Source: Chelatococcus asaccharovorans (lineage in GTDB: Bacteria > Pseudomonadota > Alphaproteobacteria > Rhizobiales > Beijerinckiaceae). From it: DNA of 64,000 nt. The stretch spans positions 310,001 to 374,000 of the forward strand of contig NZ_QJJK01000003.1 in NCBI RefSeq assembly GCF_003201475.1, given 5' to 3'. The notes below the pieces were generated by a model. It had not been told where the DNA came from. It ran no database searches and saw nothing but the letters and a program-made list of their open reading frames with translations. The stretch's first letter is position 1. Each line of letters starts with the position of its first letter. Position numbers and translations under genes: made by a program. Of the stretch, positions 48,344 through 59,189 are shown piece by piece.

Positions 48344-48598
48344 ATGCAGGGTGTTGGCATCATCGGGGCGATCATCGTCGGTATCCTGGCCGGATATATC
48401 GCCGAAAAGGTCATGAGCCGAAGCCATGGGCTTCTGACCAATCTTATCGTGGGCCTGATCGGCGCCTTCATCGGCCCCTTCATTCTCAACGTGCTCAATC
48501 TCATGCCGACGAGTGCCGGGTTCTGGCCGAGCCTGGTGGTCTCGACCGTCGGCGCCGTTGTCTTGCTCTTTATTCTGGGGCTCTTCCAGAAGCGGTGA
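48344..48598 (+). CDS. GlsB/YeaQ/YmgE family stress-response membrane protein
   Basis: An 84-residue inner-membrane protein of the transglycosylase-associated family. Typical glycine-rich TM segments are visible: GIIGAIIVGILAGYIAEKVM, NLIVGLIGAFIGPFILNVLN and VVSTVGAVVLLFILGLFQ. Members are induced by acid or general stress, but their molecular role is unclear. ATG 48344 fits the family N-terminus and follows GCAGGA; ATG 48299 would add an unlikely extension. It is convergent with the acyltransferase gene ending at 48609. Confidence 0.85.
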   Translation: MQGVGIIGAIIVGILAGYIAEKVMSRSHGLLTNLIVGLIGAFIGPFILNVLNLMPTSAGFWPSLVVSTVGAVVLLFILGLFQKR

Positions 48599-48608
48599 GG
48601 CTGCCCGC

Positions 48609-49775
48609 CTATTTCGTCGCCGGCAGATCACGGCCGGCGACCCCGTTGGCGAGGTCCGCGGGAGATGTTCTGCGCGACCATTCGCGCAGCGGTCGCTCGA
48701 TCAGGCGATAGGAGAGGGCGGCGGCGATCACGCTTCCGCCGAGATAGGCCGCGAGCAGGCCGTGGGCGGCGAGCGCCTGCACAAAGGCGGATTGCCCGCT
48801 CGCCTCCATCCCCGCGCTGAGCGGCCGGTAGAGCACCCAGCCGACGCATTTCGCCGCGATGAGATGCCAGAGATAGATGCCGTAGGACAAAGCGCCGAGC
48901 TTCACCAGAGCCGGGCTCTGAAGGGCGCGTGAGATGATCCCGCCCTGATGGGCGAAGACGATGACCATCGCGGGAAACAGCGCGACGATCCCGAACACGG
49001 CCGGCGTCGTATTGTCGATCAGGGCAAGCCCCGCCAGCAGCAGGGCGACGAGCCCGATTTCGACGAGGCTCATCAGCCCGGCGGACCGCCAGAGCCGGGC
49101 CCGGCGTGTGACCTCGAACAGCCGCCAGGCCAGGACGCCGGCGAAGAAGCCGAAGAGCCCGCGGCCGATGCCAAGCCCCGTGACGGAGAGGAAGGTGTCG
49201 CGCCCGGGATCCGCAGGGCTTGAAAAGACGATCGCCAGGCCAAGACAGCCGAGCGCCCCATAGAGAGCGACGCGCAGGCGATCATGGCTGCCGGTGACGA
49301 GCACCACGCTGGCGAAGACGAGATAGCTCCAGATTTCCGCGGAGATGCTCCAGCTCGGCCAGTTGAAGATGTCGATGGCGGTTGTCCCGAAGGCATGGAG
49401 CAGGGCGGCCATGCGCAGGAAATCACCGAGTGTCGCATCCGCCTGGTGACCGCTGCCGTTCGCGCCCGCCCGCTGCATCGCCAGAACCATGAGGCCGAAG
49501 ACGGCAAGCGTGGTGATATGCAGGGGATAGAGGCGCCAGAAGCGTCGCCACGCAAAGCGCGTCACCTCGCGCGGTCCCGACAACCGGCTCTCGTAGTTCA
49601 TCGCGATGACGAAGCCGGACAAGACCAGGAAGAAGTCCACCGCCAGGTAGAACGACTGCACGAAGGCCGTCTCGCTGCCCAGGAAGGGCACCGGCGCATG
49701 CAGGAGGGCGACCGCCAGGGCGAAGATGCCGCGCCAACTGTCGAGCGCGGCAATCTGTGCGGCCTCGCCGCGCAT
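48609..49775 (-). CDS. Acyltransferase 3 family protein (OafA/YrhL-like), copy 1
   Basis: A 388-residue multi-TM protein of the Acyltransferase_3 family, which O-acetylates or acylates surface sugars. It begins with the family pattern LDSWRGIFALAVALLHAPVP (conserved His) followed by DFFLVLSGFVIAMNYESRL and RFWRLYPLHI. About ten hydrophobic segments follow. It ends with the typical basic tail RLIERPLREWSRR. The start overlaps the stop of copy 2 (ATG 49775, or GTG 49778), so both are translated together. The polymer modified is unknown. Confidence 0.9.
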   Translation of the reverse strand: MRGEAAQIAALDSWRGIFALAVALLHAPVPFLGSETAFVQSFYLAVDFFLVLSGFVIAMNYESRLSGPREVTRFAWRRFWRLYPLHITTLAVFGLMVLAMQRAGANGSGHQADATLGDFLRMAALLHAFGTTAIDIFNWPSWSISAEIWSYLVFASVVLVTGSHDRLRVALYGALGCLGLAIVFSSPADPGRDTFLSVTGLGIGRGLFGFFAGVLAWRLFEVTRRARLWRSAGLMSLVEIGLVALLLAGLALIDNTTPAVFGIVALFPAMVIVFAHQGGIISRALQSPALVKLGALSYGIYLWHLIAAKCVGWVLYRPLSAGMEASGQSAFVQALAAHGLLAAYLGGSVIAAALSYRLIERPLREWSRRTSPADLANGVAGRDLPATK

Positions 49776-50941
49776 CACGAGGTCTGCCCTTCGGGGATGG
49801 GGTCAAGCTGCGGCACGCTGCGGGATGCGCCCCGGGGCTTCAGGGCGAGCGCCGGCTTCTCGATGAGGAGCCACGAGGCCAGGGTCACCATGAGGACCAC
49901 GGGCAGGACCGCGACGATCAGGAGCCAGGGACTTGAGGGCCGCAGGAACTGGAAGACGGCCTGCTCGAGGGGAAAGCCATAGAGATAGATGCCGTAGGAG
50001 AAATCGGCGCCGGCGAGCAACGTCAGCGGCCCCTTCGTCAGCCCGGCCCCCCCTGTCAATTCCGCTCCCATGAAAGAAAGAGGGCCGTTCAGCCAGGTTG
50101 TCGGCAGGAACGCGAGCCAAAGCGCGCCGTAGCATTCCGCAAGGATCATGACCGGCAGCCCGAATAGCGTTTTGGCGAGGGCGAGCGACAGCAGGATGCC
50201 GCCGATAACGAAGCGGCCGTCCAGCGGCATCCGGCTGCGATAGCGCCAGGCTCCAACGCCCAGCGCGAAACACATGCCGAGCCGCGCGAAGGAATGAACC
50301 GAGTCCGGCAGGACGATCCGGGAGGGCAGGCTCATCAGGACAAAACCCAGCGCGCAGGCTCCAAGCACGACCGCCGGGCGGCGCTTCAACAGGCCAGCGC
50401 CGCCAAGGGCGAGGAGGGCGTAGCAGGCAATCTCGTATTTGATGGTCCAGATGGTGATCATGGCCTCGTGGGCCGGCAGGCCGTCGAACACGCCGGGCAA
50501 GGTCGCATGGCCGTTGAAGCGGGGGACAATCTCGAGGAGGAAAAGCCAGGTGCGGCTGTCGCGCAGATAGGCCCCGAGCGGCAGGGCCGTGACGAGCGGC
50601 CCGATGATGAAGGCCGTGAAAAGCGTCGCCGCGACAAGGCCCGGCAGAAGCCGCAGGGCGCGCGCCTTCGCATAGGCCGCGGTACCCCTGCGCTCCAGGC
50701 TTTGTACGACGAGAAAGCCGGACAGCGCGAAAAACAGGTTCACGGCATGCTGTCCGAGATCGAGGCCGGTCTCGTCAAGGAGCGGTTCGCTCACGCCACC
50801 GCCGCGGAAGACGAAAAAGGCATGGCTGACGAGCACACAGCCGGCAAGGACGTGCCGTAACGACAGGAAATTGTCCCGGCCCCGGGCCAGGCCGTCAGAA
50901 ACCGTCGCAATAGGGGACATCCATTCCCGTCCTTGGGACAT
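49775..50941 (-). CDS. Acyltransferase 3 family protein (OafA/YrhL-like), copy 2
   Basis: A 388-residue paralogue-type acyltransferase. NFLSLRHVLAGCVLVSHAFF carries the conserved His, then LFFALSGFLVVQSLERRG and about ten TM segments; it ends SWLLIEKPALALKPRG. ATG 50941 and ATG 50920 both have AAGGA-type ribosome sites; I list the longer form. Sequence similarity to copy 1 is limited, so the two may modify different sites of one polysaccharide. The pair is inserted between the pdh block and lipA. Confidence 0.88.
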   Translation of the reverse strand: MSQGREWMSPIATVSDGLARGRDNFLSLRHVLAGCVLVSHAFFVFRGGGVSEPLLDETGLDLGQHAVNLFFALSGFLVVQSLERRGTAAYAKARALRLLPGLVAATLFTAFIIGPLVTALPLGAYLRDSRTWLFLLEIVPRFNGHATLPGVFDGLPAHEAMITIWTIKYEIACYALLALGGAGLLKRRPAVVLGACALGFVLMSLPSRIVLPDSVHSFARLGMCFALGVGAWRYRSRMPLDGRFVIGGILLSLALAKTLFGLPVMILAECYGALWLAFLPTTWLNGPLSFMGAELTGGAGLTKGPLTLLAGADFSYGIYLYGFPLEQAVFQFLRPSSPWLLIVAVLPVVLMVTLASWLLIEKPALALKPRGASRSVPQLDPIPEGQTS

Positions 50942-51062
50942 AGTGAGCTCATCCTTCAATGCTCGCGCAGGATACATGCCAACGACAGGATATAGACCAA
51001 CTATGAGCCGAACCTTCCTTGTGACGGACGGCCAAGCTCTATATGTAGGAGCGACCGGTGTG

Positions 51063-51231
51063 CTAGTGGTTCGACTCCGACATTTGCATCCGCCTGACAC
51101 GGGCCTTTGAGCAAATGTCGGAGTCAAGAGAACCACTAGCAAGTTATTGGTTCTAGTGGAGCTTTTGAATTTGACATTTGATCTGGAGCTCGATGTCGGG
51201 CGGGACTCAAATGTCAAATTCGCTCCACTAG
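51063..51231. repeat. Two-hairpin structured repeat, copy B
   Basis: Hairpin 1: outer arm CTAGTGGTTC (51063-51072) pairs with GAACCACTAG (51130-51139). The inner arm 51073-51087 pairs perfectly with 51111-51125, with an AAGA 3' bulge. Hairpin 2: CTAGTGGAGC (51153-51162) pairs with GCTCCACTAG (51222-51231). The inner arm 51167-51181 pairs with 51207-51221, with a TTTT 5' bulge. The loop of hairpin 2 shares TCGGGCGGG with copy A (4077-4246). It ends 20 bp before the lipA start. Confidence 0.88.
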
Positions 51232-51251
51232 CGACGCAGAGCGAGGCCCTT

Positions 51252-52247
51252 ATGGCGGTTGTATTGGATCTCATCAACGGCAAGGATCGCCGCGCCAAGC
51301 TCGGCGCGTCGGGCGACGTCGAGGCCAAGCGCCACCCGGAGAAGGCTCATCGGCCGGACCAGCCGGTCCTGCGCAAGCCGGAGTGGATTCGCGTCAAGGC
51401 CCCCGGCTCGCCGAAATGGGCCGAGACCAACCGCATCGTCCGGGACAACAAACTCGTCACGGTCTGCGAGGAAGCCGGCTGCCCCAATATCGGCGAATGC
51501 TGGGAGAAGAAGCACGCCACCTTCATGATCATGGGCGACACCTGCACGCGGGCCTGCGCCTTCTGCAACGTGAAGACCGGCCTGCCTCAGGCGCTCGATC
51601 CCACCGAGCCGGAGAGTGTCGCGACGGCCGTCGCAAAGCTCGGCCTCCAGCATGTCGTCATCACGTCCGTGGACCGCGACGACCTGGCCGATGGCGGCGC
51701 TGCGCATTTCGCGGCCGTCATCCGTGCGATCCGCGCGCGCTCGCCCAAGACGACCATCGAGATCCTGACGCCGGACTTCCTGCGCAAGAAGGGGGCGCTC
51801 GAGGTTGTGGTCGCGGCGCGACCGGACGTCTTCAACCATAATCTCGAGACGGTGCCGTCAAAATATCTCAAGGTCCGGCCCGGGGCGCGGTACTTCCACT
51901 CCATCCGCCTGTTGCAGCAGGTCAAGGAGCTCGATCCGTCCATCTTCACGAAATCCGGCATCATGGTCGGCCTCGGCGAGGAGCGGAACGAGGTTCTGCA
52001 GCTCATGGACGATCTGCGCTCGGCCGAGGTCGATTTCATCACCATCGGCCAGTACCTGCAGCCCACGAAAAAGCACCATCCCATCCTCCGCTTCGTGACG
52101 CCGGATGAGTTCAAGGCCTATGAGACGACAGCCTATGCCAAGGGCTTCCTCATGGTATCGTCGAGCCCGCTGACGCGTTCCTCCCATCATGCCGGCGAGG
52201 ATTTCGAACGGCTGAAGGCTGCGCGGAGCCTCAAGCTTGGCTTGTAA
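51252..52247 (+). CDS. lipA: Lipoyl synthase
   Basis: A 331-residue radical-SAM enzyme that inserts two sulfurs into protein-bound octanoyl groups, making the lipoyl cofactor needed by the pdh proteins. Both iron-sulfur sites are visible: auxiliary cluster cysteines 72, 77 and 83 ([14 protein letters not shown]) and the radical-SAM triad 98, 102 and 105 ([10 protein letters not shown]). The C-terminal [15 protein letters not shown] contains the conserved Arg-Ser-Ser. ATG 51252 is chosen; the frame from 51147 runs through the structured repeat. The repeat therefore lies in or next to the lipA leader. coq10-like gene follows. Confidence 0.97.
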   Translation: MAVVLDLINGKDRRAKLGASGDVEAKRHPEKAHRPDQPVLRKPEWIRVKAPGSPKWAETNRIVRDNKLVTVCEEAGCPNIGECWEKKHATFMIMGDTCTRACAFCNVKTGLPQALDPTEPESVATAVAKLGLQHVVITSVDRDDLADGGAAHFAAVIRAIRARSPKTTIEILTPDFLRKKGALEVVVAARPDVFNHNLETVPSKYLKVRPGARYFHSIRLLQQVKELDPSIFTKSGIMVGLGEERNEVLQLMDDLRSAEVDFITIGQYLQPTKKHHPILRFVTPDEFKAYETTAYAKGFLMVSSSPLTRSSHHAGEDFERLKAARSLKLGL

Positions 52248-52368
52248 CGCTCTGACTGGAACGGCATTGCCGGCGCGTTCGTGCCAGGCTGCGCGCGCGG
52301 CTTGCGGCGACGGCCATCGCGGCAACGGTCATCGCGGCAACGGTCCTGCCTCGTCATAAGTTTGCGCC

Positions 52369-52845
52369 ATGCCCTCATTCCGTGACAGTCGTACGGTTCC
52401 GCAGTCGCCAGAGGCTATGTTCGCCCTGGTGGCGGATGTGGAGCGGTACCCCGAGTTTCTGCCACTCTGCGAGAGCCTGAAGATTCGCCGGCGCGCCCAG
52501 AGCGGGGAGGGGGTGGAAACCCTCGTCGCCGATATGGGTGTCGGCTACAAATCGATCCGCGAGAATTTCACGAGCCGCGTGACCCTGGATCGCCCACGCC
52601 TGAAGATCCTCGTGGAATATGTCGACGGCCCGTTCCGCTATCTCGAGAATCGCTGGACCTTCCGCCCCATCGAGGGGGGCGGATGTACGGTCGATTTCTA
52701 CATCACGTACGAGTTCAAGAGTTTCGCGCTGAAACTCCTGATGGGCGCCCTGTTCGACAAGGCCTTCGCGCGTTTCGCCGACGCCTTCGTCGCCCGCGCT
52801 GCGAGCATCTATGGCAAGGGCGGGCCGCTGACTGCACCCGTATAA
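52369..52845 (+). CDS. Coq10/RatA-type START-domain ubiquinone-binding protein
   Basis: A 158-residue single START-like (SRPBCC) domain protein. Evidence: SPEAMFALVADVERYPEFLP, SYKSIRENFTS-type strand (YKSIRENFTSRVTLDRP), ENRWTFRPIEGGGCTVDFYI and the C-terminal helix LMGALFDKAFARFADAFVAR. Homologues bind ubiquinone and support respiration, although enteric members have been called RatA toxins. Its place after lipA is conserved in alphaproteobacteria and favours the Coq10-like role. No signal peptide. Confidence 0.9.
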   Translation: MPSFRDSRTVPQSPEAMFALVADVERYPEFLPLCESLKIRRRAQSGEGVETLVADMGVGYKSIRENFTSRVTLDRPRLKILVEYVDGPFRYLENRWTFRPIEGGGCTVDFYITYEFKSFALKLLMGALFDKAFARFADAFVARAASIYGKGGPLTAPV

Positions 52846-52877
52846 GGTCGGTTCGCCCGCTGCGGCGTGACGGTCGC

Positions 52878-53405
52878 TCAGGCCACCAGCGGCTGCCGGG
52901 CGATCTCCGTGAGAAGATCGAGGGCCTGCTCGACCGACCGGCGCCGAATGACGCCGCGTCCGATATCTCCGAAGCGCTGCTCCACATGGAGCGTTGCGAA
53001 GCCGCGCCGCGCGGCTGCGAAATGCACCAGACCGACGGGCTTGGCCTCGCTGCCCCCGCCCGGCCCGGCAACGCCGGTGATGGCCACGGCGACGTCGGCC
53101 AGCGAATGGGCGAGCGCCCCCTCGGCCATGGCGCGGGCCACCGGCTCGCTCACGGCACCGTGCGCGGCCAGCAATGCCTCGCGAACGCCAATGGCACTGC
53201 GCTTGGCATCGTTGGAATAGGTGACGAACCCGCCCTCGACGGTCTCCGAGGATCCCGGCGCCTCCGTCAGCACGGCCGCGACGAGGCCGCCCGTGCAGGA
53301 CTCGGCGGTGACGATGCGCAGACCGAGCCCGCGGCACAGATCAAGCACGGCTTTGGCCTGCAGGACCAGGTCCCGGTCGATGCGCGTGAACTCGATATCG
53401 GTCAT
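52878..53405 (-). CDS. CinA C-terminal domain protein (nicotinamide-nucleotide amidase type)
   Basis: A 175-residue protein made only of the CinA C-terminal domain. Evidence: GLRIVTAESCTGGLVAAVLT, the GSSETVEGGFVTYSNDAK segment and AVAITGVAGPGGGSEAKPVG. Stand-alone members (PncC/YgaD type) hydrolyse nicotinamide mononucleotide to nicotinate mononucleotide in pyridine-nucleotide recycling. The N-terminal MoCF-like domain of full CinA is missing, as is usual for this subgroup. It lies 64 bp after ispDF on the same strand and convergent with the coq10-like gene. Confidence 0.92.
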   Translation of the reverse strand: MTDIEFTRIDRDLVLQAKAVLDLCRGLGLRIVTAESCTGGLVAAVLTEAPGSSETVEGGFVTYSNDAKRSAIGVREALLAAHGAVSEPVARAMAEGALAHSLADVAVAITGVAGPGGGSEAKPVGLVHFAAARRGFATLHVEQRFGDIGRGVIRRRSVEQALDLLTEIARQPLVA

Positions 53406-53469
53406 GCCCCTGTGCTCCCTGCCTGCGCTTCTCAGACGATAACCCGTTTCAACCCGACCGGATCCGGCG

Positions 53470-54672
53470 TCATGCGCCCTCCGGTATCCGGACGCTGGCC
53501 ACCGCCTGCGCCGCGATGCCTTCGCGCCGCCCTGTGAAGCCGAGTTGCTCGGAGGTGGTCGCCTTCACCGAAACGCACGAGATCGGCACGTCGACGATCG
53601 CGGCGATGCGGGCGCGCATGGCGGCGCGATGCGGGCCGATCTTCGGCGCCTCGCAGATGATCGTGAGGTCGAGATGATCGAGCCGGCCGCCCCGTGCGCG
53701 CAGAAGCCGCATCGCATGGGCCAGGAACTGGTCCGACGCGGCCCCCCGCCATTGCGGATCGCTTGGCGGGAAATGGCTGCCGATATCGCCCTCCGCCAGC
53801 GCCCCCAGGATGGCATCGGTCAGCGCGTGCAAGGCCACGTCGCCGTCCGAATGGGCGACGACGCCCTGGTCATGCGGCAGGCGCAGGCCGCCGATCCAGA
53901 TATGGTCGCCCGGGCCGAAGGCATGCACATCGTAGCCGATGCCCGCGCGCGCGATGAGCTGAACCGAAGGCGCAAGGCGGCGTTCGGCCTCCGCGATATC
54001 CTCGCCGCTGGTGATTTTCATGTTCCCGGCCTCGCCGTCGAAGATATGCACCACATGGCCTGCCCATTCGGCGAGCGTGCCGTCGTCGGTGAAGCCCGTC
54101 AAACCCGCGGCGACCGCACGACGGTGGGCAGTGAGCAGCGGCATGAAGGCGAAGACCTGGGGCGTCTGCACGCGCCGCAGCACATCGCGGTCCGGCGTCT
54201 CGCAGATGCGCCCGGTGTCGTCGACGCGCTTGATGGTATCGGCGATCCTGACGCCCGGCACGGCCGCCGCATGCGCGATTCCCGCGGCCACCGCCCGTCC
54301 GACCAGTTCCCGTGAGACGAAGGGGCGGGCCGCGTCATGCACCAGCACGAAACGCGGCGTATCCTGCGCCGCGTCGGCGAGCCACTCGAGCCCCGCCATC
54401 ACCGAGAGCTGGCGCGTTGCGCCGCCATGGACGGGAGGCGCAAGCCGCTCGACCACAGGGGCGGGCAGGGCCGCGACAACCTCACGGAAATGCAGGCTGT
54501 CGTCGGGGTGGATCACGACGACGATGCGCTCGATATCGGCCTGGGCGGCCATCGCGACCAGTGTGTGGCCCAGAACGGTCCGCCCGGCGATCATGCGATA
54601 TTGCTTCGCAATCTCGCCGCCCAATCGCGTACCGCGCCCCGCTGCCACGATGATCGCTACAACTTTCGACAT
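53470..54672 (-). CDS. ispDF: Bifunctional IspD/IspF (MEP isoprenoid pathway)
   Basis: A 400-residue fusion. The N-terminal IspD half (about residues 1-235) is the CTP:methylerythritol 4-phosphate cytidylyltransferase, with [20 protein letters not shown] and [11 protein letters not shown]. The C-terminal IspF half (about 240-400) is the cyclodiphosphate synthase, with [17 protein letters not shown] (Asp/His metal ligands), [17 protein letters not shown] and [18 protein letters not shown]. The fused form is typical of alphaproteobacteria. ATG 54672 is chosen because homology begins there; the open frame to 54807 carries no family sequence. It is divergent from dusB. Confidence 0.97.
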   Translation of the reverse strand: MSKVVAIIVAAGRGTRLGGEIAKQYRMIAGRTVLGHTLVAMAAQADIERIVVVIHPDDSLHFREVVAALPAPVVERLAPPVHGGATRQLSVMAGLEWLADAAQDTPRFVLVHDAARPFVSRELVGRAVAAGIAHAAAVPGVRIADTIKRVDDTGRICETPDRDVLRRVQTPQVFAFMPLLTAHRRAVAAGLTGFTDDGTLAEWAGHVVHIFDGEAGNMKITSGEDIAEAERRLAPSVQLIARAGIGYDVHAFGPGDHIWIGGLRLPHDQGVVAHSDGDVALHALTDAILGALAEGDIGSHFPPSDPQWRGAASDQFLAHAMRLLRARGGRLDHLDLTIICEAPKIGPHRAAMRARIAAIVDVPISCVSVKATTSEQLGFTGRREGIAAQAVASVRIPEGA

Positions 54673-54830
54673 GCGTACCCTGTCCGCTTTGAGTGACTGG
54701 GCCTGATAGGCCGCGGATCCGTCACATACAATGCTCTTGTGACGGATCCGCGCATCCCTTTCGTGGTCGCTCACGAACCCTTTATTCCTGCAATAAGGGC
54801 GGGACAAAGACTTTTGTTTAATTTATAAGC

Positions 54831-55874
54831 ATGGCCATGAATGATGCGGAAATGGGCACCATCGCTGAAACACCCCAATGGCGCCCGGATCTTGCGATGG
54901 GCGCTGTGCTCGCGCCCATGTCAGGTATCACGGATGTCGCGTTCCGGCGGATCGCCCATCGATTCGGCGCGTCGCTGGTCGTATCGGAAATGGTGGCGAG
55001 CCAGGAGCTCGTTGACGGATCGCAGGAGGCCGTCCTGCGCGCGGAAGGCACGGGCATAACCCCGCATGTCGTCCAACTGGCTGGCTGCGACGCCCGCTGG
55101 ATGGGTGAAGCGGCGCGCGTGGCCGAGGCGTCCGGCGCCGCCATGATCGACATCAATATGGGATGTCCCGCCAAACGCGTGATTGGCGGATGGGCTGGAT
55201 CAGCCCTGATGCGCGATCTCGATCACGCCACGTCACTGATCGAGGCCGTGGTGAGTGCCGTGGCTGTTCCGGTGTCGGTGAAGATGCGCCTCGGCTGGGA
55301 CGAGACAAGCGTGAACGCCGACGCGCTCGCCCGCCGGGCCGAGGCAGCGGGCGCCGTCCTCATCACCGTCCACGGCCGCACACGGCAGCAGTTCTACAAA
55401 GGCACGGCCAGCTGGGCGGCCGTGCGGCGGGTGCGGGATGCCACAGCGCTGCCGCTTGTCGTCAATGGCGACATGGCCGATGCCACAGATGCCCGCAAGG
55501 CCCTCGACCAGTCCGGCGCCGATGCGGTGATGATCGGCCGTGCGGCCCTGGGACAGCCGTGGCTGGTGGGCCAGGTGGCGGCGGAACTGCGCTCCGGGCA
55601 AGCCGCCCCGGCGCCATCGCCGCCTGAGAAAACAGATGCAATCACAGAGCATTATACGACTCTTCTCACCATTTACGGAAAGAGGGTCGGGTTGCGGCAT
55701 GCCCGCAAGCATCTGGCTGCCTATTGCGCTGACGCTGAACGGCACGGCAGCGCCGCTGCTGCTCAATGTCGCGCCGAACTCGTGACCAGCGAGGATCCCG
55801 ATCGCGTCCTGGCTCTCATCCAGAGGCTCTATGATGGAAGCACGGACAGCCCCCTCCAGAAAGAAGCGGCCTGA
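54831..55874 (+). CDS. dusB: tRNA-dihydrouridine synthase DusB (NifR3 family)
   Basis: A 347-residue FMN enzyme that reduces uridines in the tRNA D-loop. Evidence: GAVLAPMSGITDVAFRRIAH, MIDINMGCPAKRVIGGWAGS (catalytic Cys), VSVKMRLGWDE, ITVHGRTRQQFYKGTA and MIGRAALGQPWLV. It is first in the dusB-ntrBC cluster, the classic nifR3-ntr arrangement. About 165 bp containing a degenerate tandem repeat separates it from ntrB. Confidence 0.97.
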   Translation: MAMNDAEMGTIAETPQWRPDLAMGAVLAPMSGITDVAFRRIAHRFGASLVVSEMVASQELVDGSQEAVLRAEGTGITPHVVQLAGCDARWMGEAARVAEASGAAMIDINMGCPAKRVIGGWAGSALMRDLDHATSLIEAVVSAVAVPVSVKMRLGWDETSVNADALARRAEAAGAVLITVHGRTRQQFYKGTASWAAVRRVRDATALPLVVNGDMADATDARKALDQSGADAVMIGRAALGQPWLVGQVAAELRSGQAAPAPSPPEKTDAITEHYTTLLTIYGKRVGLRHARKHLAAYCADAERHGSAAAAQCRAELVTSEDPDRVLALIQRLYDGSTDSPLQKEAA

Positions 55875-55960
55875 CGCTATCGATCCGCCTTCGCATGAAG
55901 CCTGTCCCTTGCGCACGCATCGCATGATCGGGTCGGACACGAGACTGGCGCCACGCACAG

Positions 55961-56040
55961 GACTTTGGACACGTACAAGACCTTAGACACGACAAGACCT
56001 GAACACCACAAGACTTGAACCCGACACGATCTGGACACGC
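55961..56040. repeat. Tandem repeat forming the ntrB leader, unit 16-18 bp
   Basis: Units begin near 55961, 55979, 55996, 56012 and 56028 with a shared GAC(C/T)TNNACAC...ACAA pattern. The last unit runs directly into the ntrB ATG, and no normal ribosome site is visible there. Confidence 0.65.
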
Positions 56041-57180
56041 ATGCGCGAGACGAAGATCCCAAGTGCTTCCGCGGGCAGCGCACCTGGTTTCGACCAGGGG
56101 CTCATTCTCAACGCGCTCCCTGTCCCGATCCTGGTGGTGGGGCAGGGCGATGCCATCCTCCACGCCAATAGCGCCGCTGAGGCCTTCTTCGAGGCGAGCC
56201 TCCCCGTTCTCAGGCGGCAGAGGCTGGTCGACGTGCTGCCCTTCGGCTCACCGGTGCTGGCGCTGGCGGAGGAGGCGCGTCGCCGCAATGCGAGCGTGAG
56301 CGAATATCGCATCGAGATCGGTACCCCTCGCATAGGACATGAGCGGATTGTCGATATTTTCGCCGTCCCGCTCGGTGACGAGAACAGATCCGTGGCATTG
56401 ATGCTGCAAGAACGGACAATTGCTGAAAAAATGGACAGGCAATTGACGCACCGTGGCGCAGCCCGCTCGATTACGGCACTCGGCGCGATGCTTGCCCATG
56501 AGATCAAGAATCCCCTCTCCGGGATCAGGGGCGCGGCGCAGCTTCTCGAAGGCTCGGCCAGCGACGAGGATCGCCTGCTGACCCAGCTCATCTGCGATGA
56601 GACCGATCGAATCGTAAAGATCGTCGAGAGGATGGAGCTTTTTGGTGACGAGCGGCCCGTGGAGCGGGGGCCGGTCAATATCCATGGCATCTTCGACCAT
56701 GTGAAGCGTCTGGCGCAGTCGGGCTTCGCCCGGCATATCCGCTTCGTCGAGGACTACGACCCCTCGCTGCCGCCCCTGCTCGGCAACCGCGACCAGCTCG
56801 TCCAAGTGTTCCTCAATCTCATCAAGAACGCCGCCGAAGCCATCGGCCGCGACGCGCTCGACGGGGAAATCACCCTGTCGACGGCGTTCCGGCCAGGCAT
56901 GCGGTTGCAATTGCCAGGCTCGGGCCAGCGCGTCAGCCTGCCCCTTGAAATCTGCGTTCGCGACAATGGGCCCGGCGTTCCTCCGGATCTCGTGCCCAAC
57001 CTGTTCGACCCCTTCGTCACCACCAAGGCGTCCGGCAGTGGCCTTGGTCTTGCTTTGGTGGCGAAGATCATCGGTGACCATGGTGGCGTCGTGGAATGCG
57101 ACGCAGGTGTGCACCGGACGACGTTTCGGGTGTTGATGCCCATGTATCTGGCCCGCGATGGGCGTGGCTCGGAGGAATGA
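56041..57180 (+). CDS. ntrB: Nitrogen regulation sensor kinase NtrB
   Basis: A 379-residue soluble histidine kinase that controls NtrC phosphorylation in response to nitrogen status through PII. An N-terminal PAS domain (about 20-120) is followed by the phospho-acceptor His153 in [20 protein letters not shown]. Then come the N-box [16 protein letters not shown] and the G-boxes DNGPGVPP and [18 protein letters not shown]. No TM segments, as expected. The start is directly after a tandem repeat without a clear ribosome site, so the exact start is less sure; ATG 56041 gives a normal length. Confidence 0.95.
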   Translation: MRETKIPSASAGSAPGFDQGLILNALPVPILVVGQGDAILHANSAAEAFFEASLPVLRRQRLVDVLPFGSPVLALAEEARRRNASVSEYRIEIGTPRIGHERIVDIFAVPLGDENRSVALMLQERTIAEKMDRQLTHRGAARSITALGAMLAHEIKNPLSGIRGAAQLLEGSASDEDRLLTQLICDETDRIVKIVERMELFGDERPVERGPVNIHGIFDHVKRLAQSGFARHIRFVEDYDPSLPPLLGNRDQLVQVFLNLIKNAAEAIGRDALDGEITLSTAFRPGMRLQLPGSGQRVSLPLEICVRDNGPGVPPDLVPNLFDPFVTTKASGSGLGLALVAKIIGDHGGVVECDAGVHRTTFRVLMPMYLARDGRGSEE

Positions 57181-57185
57181 GTACA

Positions 57186-58631
<1,446 letters not shown>

Positions 58632-58787
58632 AGGCCGCCGGGGCGGGCCTCAGCACCACGCCTGACTGCAGGGGGCTGTCGTGGCTACGACATCCGGGCC
58701 CGCTCAGACGATGGGCCCGGGGTGGGGCGGGTGGCCCGAGGGCGATGCGGGCCTCCCCGTCATGCCCTCGTCACGGAGACCATCGCG

Positions 58788-59189
58788 ATGAATGATCACC
58801 AGAAGGAAGCGGCCCGGGCCTGCCTCGAGGGGGCGGAAACGAATAGAATGACCTTCCCAGAGATCGTCGGTGCCCTGATGGAAGCCGGGTTCGAGGGCTA
58901 TGCGATCGACTTCCGGCGGGCGACGGCAACCTATTATCTGGCTGAGGGAGAGAGCCTCGAACTGCCGGCCCACGGCGTGGATGCGGCCGTCGCGCCGACA
59001 TTCGACAGCGCGCGCCTGCAGCTCGCGATCCGCGAGGCGCAGCAGCTGGTTCCCGGCTATACGTACAAAGGCTTCTGCGAGAAAGCCGTAGCGGCCGGAT
59101 GCGCCGGCTATATCGTCTCGTTTTCAGGTCGCCGGGCTCTCTATTTCGGCCGGACGGCCGAAACCCACGTCGAGCATTTTCCGGATTAA
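58788..59189 (+). CDS. DUF1398 family protein between ntrC and ntrY
   Basis: A 133-residue soluble protein. The pattern NRMTFPEIVGALMEAGFEGY, YAIDFRRATATYYLAEGES and GYIVSFSGRRALYFGRTAET fits the DUF1398 family (E. coli YbcV type), whose function is not known. ATG 58788 follows GGAG. It sits in the gap that normally joins ntrBC to ntrYX and has its own flanking spacers, so it is probably a later insert. A role in nitrogen control is possible but unsupported. Confidence 0.7.
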   Translation: MNDHQKEAARACLEGAETNRMTFPEIVGALMEAGFEGYAIDFRRATATYYLAEGESLELPAHGVDAAVAPTFDSARLQLAIREAQQLVPGYTYKGFCEKAVAAGCAGYIVSFSGRRALYFGRTAETHVEHFPD

